Below, piece after piece: positions 55,370-63,385 of a stretch of 64,000 nucleotides of DNA. Source of the DNA: Arthrobacter sp. NIO-1057 (lineage in GTDB: Bacteria; Actinomycetota; Actinomycetes; Actinomycetales; Micrococcaceae). Below the pieces are notes generated by a model, which was not told the DNA's origin, did not search any database, and worked only from the letters and a program-made list of their open reading frames with translations. Position 1 is the first letter of the stretch. Each line of letters starts with the position of its first letter. Both the position numbers and the translations under genes were made by a program. Location of the stretch: the NCBI RefSeq assembly GCF_900094805.1, contig NZ_FMAT01000002.1, forward strand, positions 372,001 through 436,000, in the 5' to 3' direction.

Positions 55370-56121
55370 GCAAGGACCCTGCTTATCGCCAGAGCCGGTA
55401 AATGTTAGTTGCGACCGGCGGTTAAGACCAGTACCAGACAGAGGTTCTTGGCATGAATTTCTGCTTCAGCCATGGCGCAAGGGCGAAGGATTTTCCGCCG
55501 TCTCGGCTGGGGAACTCCTGACGTGGATGTGCCTGCTCAGAGCAGATGGACGTCGCACTGTCATCAGACTGCCGTTGTGCCTCAGTATGGGATACTGGCC
55601 GTTCCTCCGGCCCACACCATCCTGCCCCGGAATCTGACTGCGTGCTCGCCGGACCTGCCCATAAGCGTTCTCCGGGAGGCTCGATAGTTCGCAGGTGTCT
55701 TCGCAGTATTGGTGAGCCATTGGACGCCCAAGGCGTTCGTCGATCCGCATACCTGATCCTCGAACGCTTTGGCTTCAGGGGAGAAAGTGTGCAGCTCGAA
55801 CGCATGCGGCGATCCCCTGCGTGCGAGCCGACGGCACCGACCTTCGCATTGGGCAAGTCGGGTTCCAAGGCCTGAACCTCCTCGGAGGAGCCCACTGCAC
55901 CGCGGCCCCGTCCTTGCCATTGCCAACTGATGGATTTCGCGGCATAGGCGGCTCCCCGAAAGCAATCGTAGTGAGGGGCACAGATCGCGATGCCGGAGAT
56001 CATTAGGTTGGAACCCAGTTTTGCAAGCTTGGAGTGCCCCGGAGGGGCGAATCGCTAAGCGGTGCCGACGTCTTGCACGCGGGCCTTCCTGTGCGGACGG
56101 CCCGCGTGCTGCGACGGCAGG
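55370..56121. other. 750-bp stretch without a recognisable gene
   Basis: Open frames exist on both strands, the longest on the minus strand at 55422-56003, but none shows a domain, a good ribosome binding site or protein-like composition throughout. It lies between a wrecked recombinase and a truncated PLP enzyme, so decayed genes are likely. I assign nothing. Confidence 0.4.
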
Positions 56122-56372
56122 TCAGGCGGTAGCCAGGCTGCGGTGCTGGATGCTGTCGGTCTCGGAAGCCTTCACTGCCGCGGCCAGCCCGCGTTCCAGA
56201 TCGCCGATGAGATCTTCGACCTCTTCGATGCCCACCGACAGGCGGACCAGGTTGGCCGGGATTTCCAGCTCGGTGCCGATCAGCGAGGCGTGGGTCATTT
56301 CGCGCGGATAGCAGACCAGGGATTCCACCCCGCCCAGTGAGACCGAAAGCTGGGCAACAACGAAGTCGCGGC
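56122..56372 (-). pseudogene. Cys/Met metabolism PLP-dependent enzyme, C-terminal fragment
   Basis: The minus-strand frame reads VAQLSVSLGGVESLVCYPREMTHASLIGTELEIPANLVRLSVGIEEVEDLIGDLERGL. This is the C-terminal domain end of cystathionine gamma-synthase / O-acetylhomoserine sulfhydrylase-type enzymes (V-S-L-G-x-x-E-S-L then V-R-L-S-V-G-x-E). The first 300 or so residues, including the PLP lysine, are missing and the sequence breaks off abruptly near 56372. A truncation relic. Confidence 0.7.
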
Positions 56373-56454
56373 TTGAAGACTACGCTAATCGCTACCCTGT
56401 GCTCCTAACCAAGCACCCGGCAGCCAATGCTTGGTCCTTTGCGTCCTGGATGCC

Positions 56455-56946
56455 TTACCCGCGTTCCACGGGCAGCCACAGTTCGCAGGTAGCGGTACTG
56501 AAATCTTTGGCTCGTTCCAGCACCGCCACCATGCAGAGACCTTGTCGCAGCATCCACGGATTCGACGGGAACCACTGCGTTGCGGTGGAAGCCCAGACCT
56601 CCTGCAAAGCCGCTGGATACGGGCCAGAGGTGCGGAATACCGCACACGTCCCGGCAGGAACCGTGATGGCATCCAAGTCTTCGGGCACCGGCCCATCCAG
56701 CACGGCGACCCCGTGCAGGTAAGTCAGCTCGGTGCCTTCCGTGTAATCGGTATCCACATCCGCGCTGACCTGGAGCAGGCCGGTAGGCTCGGTGCTGCCC
56801 AATTCCTTGAGCCGGGCCTGCTCGGCGATCGGCAGCGAGGCGATATGCGCCTGGATCTGGGGGATGCCCCCTTCGTGGATCAATGGCACACGGGCCGCGT
56901 GGCCCACCAGCGTGAAATCCGGGCGTTCAACAATTCGGGCATCCAC
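56455..56946 (-). CDS. GyrI-like effector domain (separated C-terminal half of an AraC-type regulator)
   Basis: 163 residues: RIVERPDFTLVGHAARVPLIHEG to a GyrI/BmrR-like small-molecule-binding fold ending CELWLPVERG. In relatives this domain is fused behind an AraC HTH. Here the reading frame is broken from the HTH gene just upstream (56966-57334). The linker SLTVEGSAP is encoded in a third frame, which suggests two one-base losses near 56979 and 56947. A GTG start gives this half its own ORF, but it may simply be part of a frameshifted pseudogene. Confidence 0.6.
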   Translation of the reverse strand: MDARIVERPDFTLVGHAARVPLIHEGGIPQIQAHIASLPIAEQARLKELGSTEPTGLLQVSADVDTDYTEGTELTYLHGVAVLDGPVPEDLDAITVPAGTCAVFRTSGPYPAALQEVWASTATQWFPSNPWMLRQGLCMVAVLERAKDFSTATCELWLPVERG

Positions 56947-56965
56947 GGGGCACTCCCTTCGACGG

Positions 56966-57334
56966 TCAGGCTGAACCTAGTATTGGTTGGCTTCGAAGGG
57001 GTCCGCCTGCACGGCCGACATCGCCCAGGCTGGCACCGTGCACCGCACGAAACGCCCGGCCGAAAGCTTCTGCCGAGCCATATCCGTAGCGCACGGCAAG
57101 TCCCAACAGGTCCTGGCCTTCGAGCAGGTCGCCAGCCGCCACCGTCATGCGCCGACGGCGCACGTATTCGGACAACGGCATTCCTGCCAGCGAAGAGAAC
57201 ATGCGGCGCACGTGGTACACAGTGGTACCCGTGCCCTCCAGCAACTGGCCAAAATCGGTCTCCGCATCAAGCTGCTGTTCGCTCTGTTCCATGAGCCGAT
57301 TCAGAATTCCAATCATGTTCCCACCCTTCGCCAT
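56966..57334 (-). CDS. AraC-family HTH domain protein (separated N-terminal half)
   Basis: 122 residues with the two AraC helix-turn-helix motifs: FSSLAGMPLSEYVRRRRMTVAAGDLLE and LLGLAVRYGYGSAEAFGRAFRAVHGASLGDV. It ends prematurely as LRSQPILGSA, where relatives continue into the GyrI-like domain that here is the next ORF. The N-terminal GGNMIGILNRLMEQSEQQLDAETD and the DNA just upstream are duplicated at 47195-47345. It may still bind DNA, but it has lost its fused effector domain. Confidence 0.65.
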   Translation of the reverse strand: MAKGGNMIGILNRLMEQSEQQLDAETDFGQLLEGTGTTVYHVRRMFSSLAGMPLSEYVRRRRMTVAAGDLLEGQDLLGLAVRYGYGSAEAFGRAFRAVHGASLGDVGRAGGPLRSQPILGSA

Positions 57335-57839
57335 CCACTATCCCGATCAGAAGCATAGTCGCGCCCGACTTTTGCGGTTCGTTCCGATCAGCATATTGAT
57401 AAGTGCTCGCCTGTGACCGTCATTGTTTTCCGAGCAGCGATGCATGTCATTGCCGTCACCAGGGTTTCGACTTCCCTTTATCTCGCCAAACCATGGACAT
57501 TCCCGAAGGCCCTACAAGAGATTGTGGAGCATCCAGATTCGGGAGCCATCACTACTTCAGCACCGCTTCCGGAGGGGCCAGAACCAGTCAACTAGAAAAC
57601 CAATCGAACGCACCCTCGATTTATCGAGTGCAATTTGATTTCAACAAAGGTTCGACAAAGAGCCCCTTGGCTCCTGCCCTGCGCTAGGTGAGATTTCACC
57701 CATTTCATGCAGTGGGCAAACGAAAAGTTCAAACAAATCCAGCGCTGGCTCCAAACATTCTTGCTCGTGGTATTTTTTTGTGAAATAGTACCATAAATGA
57801 TGTATGACACACCTCACACACTCCTCTAAGGATCCCCTC
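57335..57839. other. Intergenic region upstream of the tricarboxylate transporter operon
   Basis: The left part repeats sequence upstream of the AraC copy at 47 kb. The middle holds short frames without recognisable content. Toward the operon there is TGGTA-N16-TACCA (57768-57793), a possible regulator site, in an AT-rich stretch that should contain the promoter. AAGGA lies seven bases before the TctC start. No operator can be assigned with confidence. Confidence 0.4.
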
Positions 57840-58817
57840 ATGAAATGGACAAAGCGTGGAGCGCTCCTCGGCGTTGCACTCATCGTCGCCCTGCCCATTG
57901 CCATATCGGACGCGGCTTCAAGCGATGGCACCGGAGGACCCCGAGCATCTCTGACATTGCTCGTTCCAGGGTCCGCTGGCGGCGGCTACGATTCACTCGC
58001 TCGCGAATCCCAACAAGCCCTAAGATCGAACGGAATCTCTGGGAATATTCAAGTCGTCAATGTCCCCGGCGCATCCGGAACCTTGGGACTGGAAAAGATC
58101 ATCGAAATGCAAGGGCAAGACAACGTAGCCCTCGTGGTAGGCTCCGCCATGGTGGGCGGAGTTGAAATTACCGGCTCCGATGCAACACTTGACGGCGTCA
58201 CCCCTTTACTGTCATTGACAACAGATTTTCCAGTCTTCGCACTTCCATCCGACTCACCATATGACAACATTGACGAGTTCGTGGCGGCCTGGAAAAAGGA
58301 TCCCCAGGGATTCCCTATTGGCGGAGGAGCGTTGGGGAATATCGATCATCTAGCGGCGCTTCAGTTCGCCCAAGCGGTGGGGATCGATCCCAAAGAAGTC
58401 AACTATATTGCCTACTCAGGCGGTGGAGAAGTACTCGGAGCCATGCTTTCGAATACCGTCAAAGTCGGAGTATCAGGGTTTTCCGAGATCGCAGATCAGC
58501 TGGAGGCAGGAACCGTCAAGCCTTTGGCAGTTGCTTCACCCGCCGACGGGCCGGATTTCGGGATGCCGTCTTTCGCAAGCCTCGGCTATGACGTCGTAGT
58601 TCCCAACTGGCGTGGTCTTGTTGCACCTCCCGGCATCACTGACGAGCAACGCAACGACCTAATATCCATGGTCGAAGAAATGCGCCACACCGAAGAATGG
58701 CAGCAAGCACTTGATCGGCAGCAATGGGACGAGGATGTTCGAACTGGCGATAAATTCTCCGAGTTCATCGACGACGATATTGAACGGACCCAGGATCTAC
58801 TTGAAGGAACGCTATGA
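57840..58817 (+). CDS. tctC: Tripartite tricarboxylate transporter substrate-binding protein (TctC family)
   Basis: The extracytoplasmic receptor of a TTT-type transporter, about 325 residues from the ATG at 57840 (after AAGGATCCCCTC). A signal peptide spans residues 1-25. The Bug-family fold shows in LTLLVPGSAGGGYDSLAR, VNVPGASGTLGLEKI, ALGNIDHLAALQFAQAVG and YSGGGEVLGAMLS, followed by PNWRGLVAPPGITDEQRN. Such receptors bind carboxylates; the ligand here is unknown. Its stop overlaps the tctB ATG (ATGA). Confidence 0.9.
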   Translation: MKWTKRGALLGVALIVALPIAISDAASSDGTGGPRASLTLLVPGSAGGGYDSLARESQQALRSNGISGNIQVVNVPGASGTLGLEKIIEMQGQDNVALVVGSAMVGGVEITGSDATLDGVTPLLSLTTDFPVFALPSDSPYDNIDEFVAAWKKDPQGFPIGGGALGNIDHLAALQFAQAVGIDPKEVNYIAYSGGGEVLGAMLSNTVKVGVSGFSEIADQLEAGTVKPLAVASPADGPDFGMPSFASLGYDVVVPNWRGLVAPPGITDEQRNDLISMVEEMRHTEEWQQALDRQQWDEDVRTGDKFSEFIDDDIERTQDLLEGTL

Positions 58818-59332
58818 CGCAAGCATCAGTAGAGGCCATTGCCCCGCCCCAAGACTCGACTCAATCCAAACGTCCTCTCGGCGCACTCCTCGTCAGCCTG
58901 GTCCTGTTCATACTCGGACTTTTCGCAGTAGTACAAGCCGCGACCATGGACGTAGTGGGAGACAGCATTCCAGGGCCCGACTTCTTCCCCATGGTAGTTG
59001 GAATCCTTTTGCTGCTCACAGCTATTCTGCTAGCGATTAGTTGGTTCAGAAGCAAAGAAAAAGACCATTCCGAAGATTCCCAAGCCGCTATGGACTGGGT
59101 ATCCCTCGGCGGAGCAGCCGGGTCATTTATTGCCTTCATTTTCATCCTTGAACCGCTAGGTTGGCTGATCGCCGCCACCGGTTTGTTCTGGCTAGTTTCG
59201 CTAAGTCTAGGCGGCACGAAGCATCTAATGAACTTGGCCATTGCTGCATTGTTCTCAGCGATAACCCAAATCGTGTTCTCCCTCGGACTAGGCATCAGTT
59301 TGCCATCAGGTATCTTAGGAGGCATTTTCTAA
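58814..59332 (+). CDS. tctB: Tripartite tricarboxylate transporter small membrane subunit (TctB family)
   Basis: 172 residues with four hydrophobic helices (LLVSLVLFILGLFAVVQA, FFPMVVGILLLLTAILLAI, GSFIAFIFILEPLGWLIAATGLFWLVSLSLGG and a last one near residue 145). This is the usual small subunit pattern between receptor and large subunit. Both ends overlap neighbours (ATGA with tctC, TAATG with tctA), giving full translational coupling. Confidence 0.88.
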   Translation: MTQASVEAIAPPQDSTQSKRPLGALLVSLVLFILGLFAVVQAATMDVVGDSIPGPDFFPMVVGILLLLTAILLAISWFRSKEKDHSEDSQAAMDWVSLGGAAGSFIAFIFILEPLGWLIAATGLFWLVSLSLGGTKHLMNLAIAALFSAITQIVFSLGLGISLPSGILGGIF

Positions 59333-60888
59333 TGGAACAGATCATCAGCCTGATCGGCGGGTTCGCCGGAGCCCTGACCCCGATGAATCTTCTGCTGCTG
59401 TTCATCGGTGCAATGCTTGGTACCGCCGTGGGAGTCCTGCCAGGACTCGGCTCTTCTATGGCCGTGGCCCTCTTGTTGCCCGTCACTTTTTCGATGGATC
59501 CAACGGGCGCACTGATCATGTTTGCCGGTGTCTATTATGGCGGACTGTTCGGTGATTCAATTTCTGGCATCCTGCTGAACACACCAGGAAGCGCAACCGC
59601 GATCGCAGGCTCATTCGAGGGACACCGCATGGCCCTGGATGGGCGGGCGGCGAAAGCCCTGGCGACCAGTGCGTTGGGAGCCTTTACCGGTGGCTTGCTG
59701 GCCACCACGGTCGTTGTATTCACTTCGCCCTATATCGTGAAGCTCGCTTCGATGTTCGGTCCAGCTGAGTACTTCGCACTGGCTGTCTTCGCATTCATTG
59801 CCATCTCGTGGGTAGTATCCGAATCCTTTATCAAGGGCATTGCCTCGTTGGCGATCGGACTGCTGATCGCGCTGGTCGGCGTCGACGGAGTCAGCGGAAC
59901 CGTCCGCCTGACCATGGACGTACCGCATCTTTTCGACGGTATCGACATCATCGTCGTCACCGTGGGTTTGCTTGCGCTGGGTGAAGTTTTCTACCGCGCC
60001 TCGCGACGCCGTACTGTTCCAGGGCGCAGCTCGATCATCTCCTCCGGCCGTCCCTGGCTGAACCGGAAGGAAATCAGGCAAGCAATGCCTGCATGGCTTC
60101 GCGGAACTGCATTTGGGTTGCCGTTTGGGGCGATCCCCGCTGGCGGCGCCGAAGTTCCTTCATTCCTCGCCTACTCGACGGAAAAGAAACTTGCGCAGCG
60201 GCGCCGAGATTCTGACTTTGGAACACGTGGAGCAATTCAAGGTGTGGCCGGCCCCGAAGCTGCCGGTAATGCTACGGCGGGTAGCGCAATGGGAGCCTTG
60301 CTGGCCATTGGCCTTCCCACCTCCGCGACCGCTGCCATCATGTTGGCTGCATTCCGCCAGTATGGAATGCAGCCCGGACCGTTGCTCTTTGACCGTAGTG
60401 CTGATCTCGTCTGGACGCTGTTCGCAAGCTTGTTCCTCGGCTTGTTCGTTCTGCTGGCCTTGAATCTTCCGTTTGCTCCATTGTGGGCCAAACTTCTCAA
60501 AATCCCCGCGCACCTCCTATACCCCGGCATCGCGGTTCTTGCAGCTGTCGGCGTCTATGCAATCGGCGGTTCGGTGATAGACCTGGCGCTGCTGTTCGGG
60601 CTTGGTCTGCTGGGACTGCTCATGCGGCGATTTGATCTGCCAATGGCACCGGTGTTGATCGGCGTAATTCTCGGACCCATGGCCGAGACAGAACTTCGCA
60701 GGTCAGTCAGCGTCGCTGAGGGCCAGCTTTCCTATTTCGTATCGAGCCCCGTAACGATTGCGCTCTATGGTGTCCTAGCCATTGGTGCAATAGTGCTCCT
60801 GGTCATCAAGTTCCGTAAGCGTACGGTGCTCAAGCGTGAAACCAAGACGGTTAGCCAACCAGAGCAGGTCGGTTCCGGAACAAACTAG
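59332..60888 (+). CDS. tctA: Tripartite tricarboxylate transporter large membrane subunit (TctA family)
   Basis: The 518-residue translocating subunit, with about twelve helices. Family features are AMLGTAVGVLPGLGSSMAVALLLPVTF, FAGVYYGGLFGDSISGILLNTPG, AIQGVAGPEAAGNATAGSAMGALLAIGLPTSATAAIML and a late glycine-rich segment. The ATG at 59332 shares a base with the tctB stop (TAATG), so the long open frame upstream is not used. A hairpin terminator follows. Confidence 0.92.
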   Translation: MEQIISLIGGFAGALTPMNLLLLFIGAMLGTAVGVLPGLGSSMAVALLLPVTFSMDPTGALIMFAGVYYGGLFGDSISGILLNTPGSATAIAGSFEGHRMALDGRAAKALATSALGAFTGGLLATTVVVFTSPYIVKLASMFGPAEYFALAVFAFIAISWVVSESFIKGIASLAIGLLIALVGVDGVSGTVRLTMDVPHLFDGIDIIVVTVGLLALGEVFYRASRRRTVPGRSSIISSGRPWLNRKEIRQAMPAWLRGTAFGLPFGAIPAGGAEVPSFLAYSTEKKLAQRRRDSDFGTRGAIQGVAGPEAAGNATAGSAMGALLAIGLPTSATAAIMLAAFRQYGMQPGPLLFDRSADLVWTLFASLFLGLFVLLALNLPFAPLWAKLLKIPAHLLYPGIAVLAAVGVYAIGGSVIDLALLFGLGLLGLLMRRFDLPMAPVLIGVILGPMAETELRRSVSVAEGQLSYFVSSPVTIALYGVLAIGAIVLLVIKFRKRTVLKRETKTVSQPEQVGSGTN

Positions 60889-60903
60889 TTCAACCCTCAT
60901 GGG

Positions 60904-60953
60904 GCCCGGCGACTCGTATGGTGATCGACACCTTACAGGTCGCCGGGCTTCGT
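60904..60953 (+). terminator. Terminator of tctCBA
   Basis: A 10-bp outer stem (GCCCGGCGAC and GTCGCCGGGC) and an inner GGTG/CACC pair, followed by TTCGTTCT. It begins 15 bp past the tctA stop. Confidence 0.7.
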
Positions 60954-61087
60954 TCTGCTCTCGTCCAGGACTCACAGGCGGCGTGGGCTCAGCGACATGC
61001 TATTAGGGCCCCGCTATTGCTTGCACGTTCTGATTTCAATCCGGAGGGTCCACGTAAATTGCCTGAGCCGAGGAACCGAAGACCGAA

Positions 61088-61119
61088 AAGCCACCCGTTA
61101 GAAAACTAACGAGTGGCTT
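61088..61119 (-). terminator. Terminator downstream of the convergent catabolic genes
   Basis: An imperfect stem (AAGCCAC, GTTAG with CTAAC, GTGGCTT) with a four-base A loop, about 20 bp beyond the stop of the ABM-family gene on the minus strand. On the minus strand it is followed by TTCGG. Confidence 0.6.
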
Positions 61120-61141
61120 CTTTGCGATTTCAGGTATCGAT

Positions 61142-61441
61142 CTAGAACCCTGTGTAGGAGTGCTGGGTGTGGTGCACTTCCGGCGCACCATCGAAGTATG
61201 GGGAAACTAGGTCGCGCCATTGCTGGTAGCTCTCAGATTCTCGAAAACCGATCATGTGGGCATCCACCGATGTCCAGCCGACCGTCAGCACGTACTGCAA
61301 TGGGTTTTCGAGGCGGCGAGACAGCGAGAAACTCAGCGCACCTTCAGCCGCTTGGAAAAGCGGCCTGGCCGCTTTCACTGCGGCTTCGAAGTCGTGTTCA
61401 GTACCTGGGCGGACGGTTATTACTGCGTTTTCGTAGATCAT
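61142..61441 (-). CDS. Antibiotic biosynthesis monooxygenase (ABM) fold protein
   Basis: A 99-residue dimeric alpha/beta barrel-type protein. It begins IYENAVITVRPGTEHDFEAAVKAARPLFQAAEGALSFSLSRRLENPLQYVLTVGW and continues HMIGFRESESYQQWRDLVSPYF, the usual ABM/quinol monooxygenase layout. The role could be monooxygenation or merely binding of a small intermediate. It lies 17 bp downstream of the cupin gene, in the same operon. Confidence 0.8.
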   Translation of the reverse strand: MIYENAVITVRPGTEHDFEAAVKAARPLFQAAEGALSFSLSRRLENPLQYVLTVGWTSVDAHMIGFRESESYQQWRDLVSPYFDGAPEVHHTQHSYTGF

Positions 61442-61458
61442 GTTCCGTTCCTCTCCTC

Positions 61459-61884
61459 TTAAGCTTTCTCGGAATCGATTCGGTGCGCGTCGGCACTACC
61501 TGCCATAGTTCTTGTCGCGTCGATTGACGCGTAGGTCCAAAGAATCTTCATCTCGGCATCAGTGGAAGCATTACGAAATCTGTGGACTACGTTCGCCGGT
61601 ACGAAAGTCGTGTCATAGGTATTCATGAAGTACTCGGTACCATCGATATCTACCCAAGCTGTACCTTCAATGACGCAGACGGATTCAACGACATTGTGGC
61701 TATGGTGGGCAATTTCAGCTCCAGGAGCAAAGGTTGTAATTCCGTTAAGGAAATCAGTGGATCCGATTTCTGAATCAACCATTGAAACGGTGCGTGCGCC
61801 GTTTCCCCGATCTTTCACGGGTAGTTCGCTTGGCCGCAGAATCACGGCATCGAGGGAGCTGACGGTTGTACTAATTCGTGTCAT
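61459..61884 (-). CDS. Cupin-domain protein
   Basis: About 141 residues. The cupin core is FAPGAEIAHHSHNVVESVCVIEGTAWVDIDGTEYFMNTYDTTFVPANVVHRFRN, containing the GxxxxxHxH...E metal motif and the second motif with His. The ATG at 61884 follows AAGGGAAACACC. Such small cupins bind metals and act as dioxygenase, isomerase or decarboxylase-like enzymes, or as sensors. It sits in an operon of unknown substrate with an aldehyde dehydrogenase upstream. Confidence 0.8.
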   Translation of the reverse strand: MTRISTTVSSLDAVILRPSELPVKDRGNGARTVSMVDSEIGSTDFLNGITTFAPGAEIAHHSHNVVESVCVIEGTAWVDIDGTEYFMNTYDTTFVPANVVHRFRNASTDAEMKILWTYASIDATRTMAGSADAHRIDSEKA

Positions 61885-61930
61885 GGTGTTTCCCTTATCT
61901 TCTTTAGTCGATTGACGATTAAACGCCACG

Positions 61931-61958
61931 GTGCCGGAGGCAATTGAGCCTCCGGCAC
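61931..61958 (-). terminator. Terminator-like hairpin between aldehyde dehydrogenase and cupin genes
   Basis: A perfect 11-bp stem (GTGCCGGAGGC and GCCTCCGGCAC) with a six-base loop, 10 bp after the dehydrogenase stop and before the cupin start. It may reduce readthrough and set a lower level for the cupin and ABM genes. Confidence 0.7.
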
Positions 61959-61967
61959 TGTGTTTAC

Positions 61968-63359
61968 TTAGTTGGCTGGGCCTACCCATAGGGTCTTCAT
62001 GTTGGTGAATTCCCGAATACCGTAAGAACCAAGCTCCCGTCCGTACCCCGAACGCTTGATTCCTCCGAAAGGCAGACGCGGGTCGGATGCCACCATGCCA
62101 TTAATGAAGACAGCTCCTGCATCAATCTGGGAAGCAACGTTCCTCGCGGCGTCAGTGTCGGTGGACCAAACAGAGGCAGCCAGTCCGAATTCGGTCTGAT
62201 TTGCCAGCTCGATAGCTTCCTGGGTTGAGGACACACGAATCACAGCAGCAACTGGACCGAAGGTTTCCTCGTCGAACGCTACTTGTCCCGGCGTCACATG
62301 ATCCAGAACTGTCGGTGCGTAGTAGAACCCGGGTCCCTGGATCGCGTATCCGCCAGTGCGCACCGTAGCTCCGGCTGCGATGGTTGCCTGGACCTGGGCG
62401 TCAAGTTCCTGGCGCAGGTTCCCACGAGCCATGGGACCGATCTGGGTATTATCGTCCGTTGGATCACCGATGGCGAGTGCTTCAACCTTCGCAGCGAAGG
62501 CATCAACAAATTGATCCGCAATGTCCTGATGAACGATAAATCGTTTCGCGTTGACGCAGCTCTGCCCGTTATTCGTGAATCGAGCTTTGACCGCAGTTTC
62601 GGCGGCTTGTTCAATGTTCGCGTCAGCCAATACGATGAATGGATCCGAACCCCCGAGCTCCAGCACCTGCTTTTTCAAAGCATGTCCAGCTTGAGACGCG
62701 ACAAGAGCGCCAACTTCCGTGGAGCCCGTCAGCGTCACCGCAGCGATACGCTCATCTGCGATGAGATCCGCAACCTCGCTTGACTGGATCAGCAGAGAGG
62801 CAAACAAGTCGTCGGCGATACCTGACTTCTTGAGGATCTGCTCTACAGCCAGTGCAGACTGCGGAACGTTGGCCGCATGCTTTAGCACTGTGGCATTTCC
62901 GGCGGCAAGAGCGGGCAATGCGAAGCGGAAAAACTGCCAGAATGGGTAATTCCACGGCATGATCGCCAAGACTGTGCCTAGCGGTTCAAAGACTACGCCG
63001 GATTCTTCGGCATTCGAGTCAATGTATTCCGGGGCCAAGAACTTCGGGGTATGCTGTGCATAGTACTCGGCCGTCAACGCGCACTTTTCAATTTCAGAAC
63101 GAGCTTCGCTAATCGGCTTTCCCATCTCCTGGGTGATGAGCAGCGCATACTCGTCTTTGCCTTCACGCAAGACCCGGGCGACTTCGAGCAGCTTGGCCGA
63201 ACGTTGTTCTACCGGTACGGTACGCCAAACACGCTGGGCGGCCGTGGCACGGTTGAGAATTGCGTCGACTTCTTCGGGGGTATGTCCTTCGACTGTGGTC
63301 ACGGTTTCGCCGGTGGCGGGATTCACCACGGGAAATGTTGGTCGTGCTTCGAATGCCAT
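61968..63359 (-). CDS. NAD(P)-dependent aldehyde dehydrogenase, succinate-semialdehyde type
   Basis: 463 residues of the aldehyde dehydrogenase superfamily. The motifs are [41 protein letters not shown] (general-base Glu) and [12 protein letters not shown] (nucleophilic Cys), with the C-terminal [15 protein letters not shown]. The short form and the motif details fit succinate-semialdehyde dehydrogenases (GabD/YneI-like), but the substrate is not certain. It lies 26 bp after the isocitrate/isopropylmalate-type dehydrogenase gene. Confidence 0.85.
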   Translation of the reverse strand: MAFEARPTFPVVNPATGETVTTVEGHTPEEVDAILNRATAAQRVWRTVPVEQRSAKLLEVARVLREGKDEYALLITQEMGKPISEARSEIEKCALTAEYYAQHTPKFLAPEYIDSNAEESGVVFEPLGTVLAIMPWNYPFWQFFRFALPALAAGNATVLKHAANVPQSALAVEQILKKSGIADDLFASLLIQSSEVADLIADERIAAVTLTGSTEVGALVASQAGHALKKQVLELGGSDPFIVLADANIEQAAETAVKARFTNNGQSCVNAKRFIVHQDIADQFVDAFAAKVEALAIGDPTDDNTQIGPMARGNLRQELDAQVQATIAAGATVRTGGYAIQGPGFYYAPTVLDHVTPGQVAFDEETFGPVAAVIRVSSTQEAIELANQTEFGLAASVWSTDTDAARNVASQIDAGAVFINGMVASDPRLPFGGIKRSGYGRELGSYGIREFTNMKTLWVGPAN

Positions 63360-63385
63360 GATGAGTGCTCCTTGAGATTCGATGG

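Noticed and set aside
61088-61119. Hairpin as a riboswitch for the catabolic operon
   Set aside because: It is a simple stem downstream of the convergent genes, not in a leader, and it shows no conserved riboswitch core.
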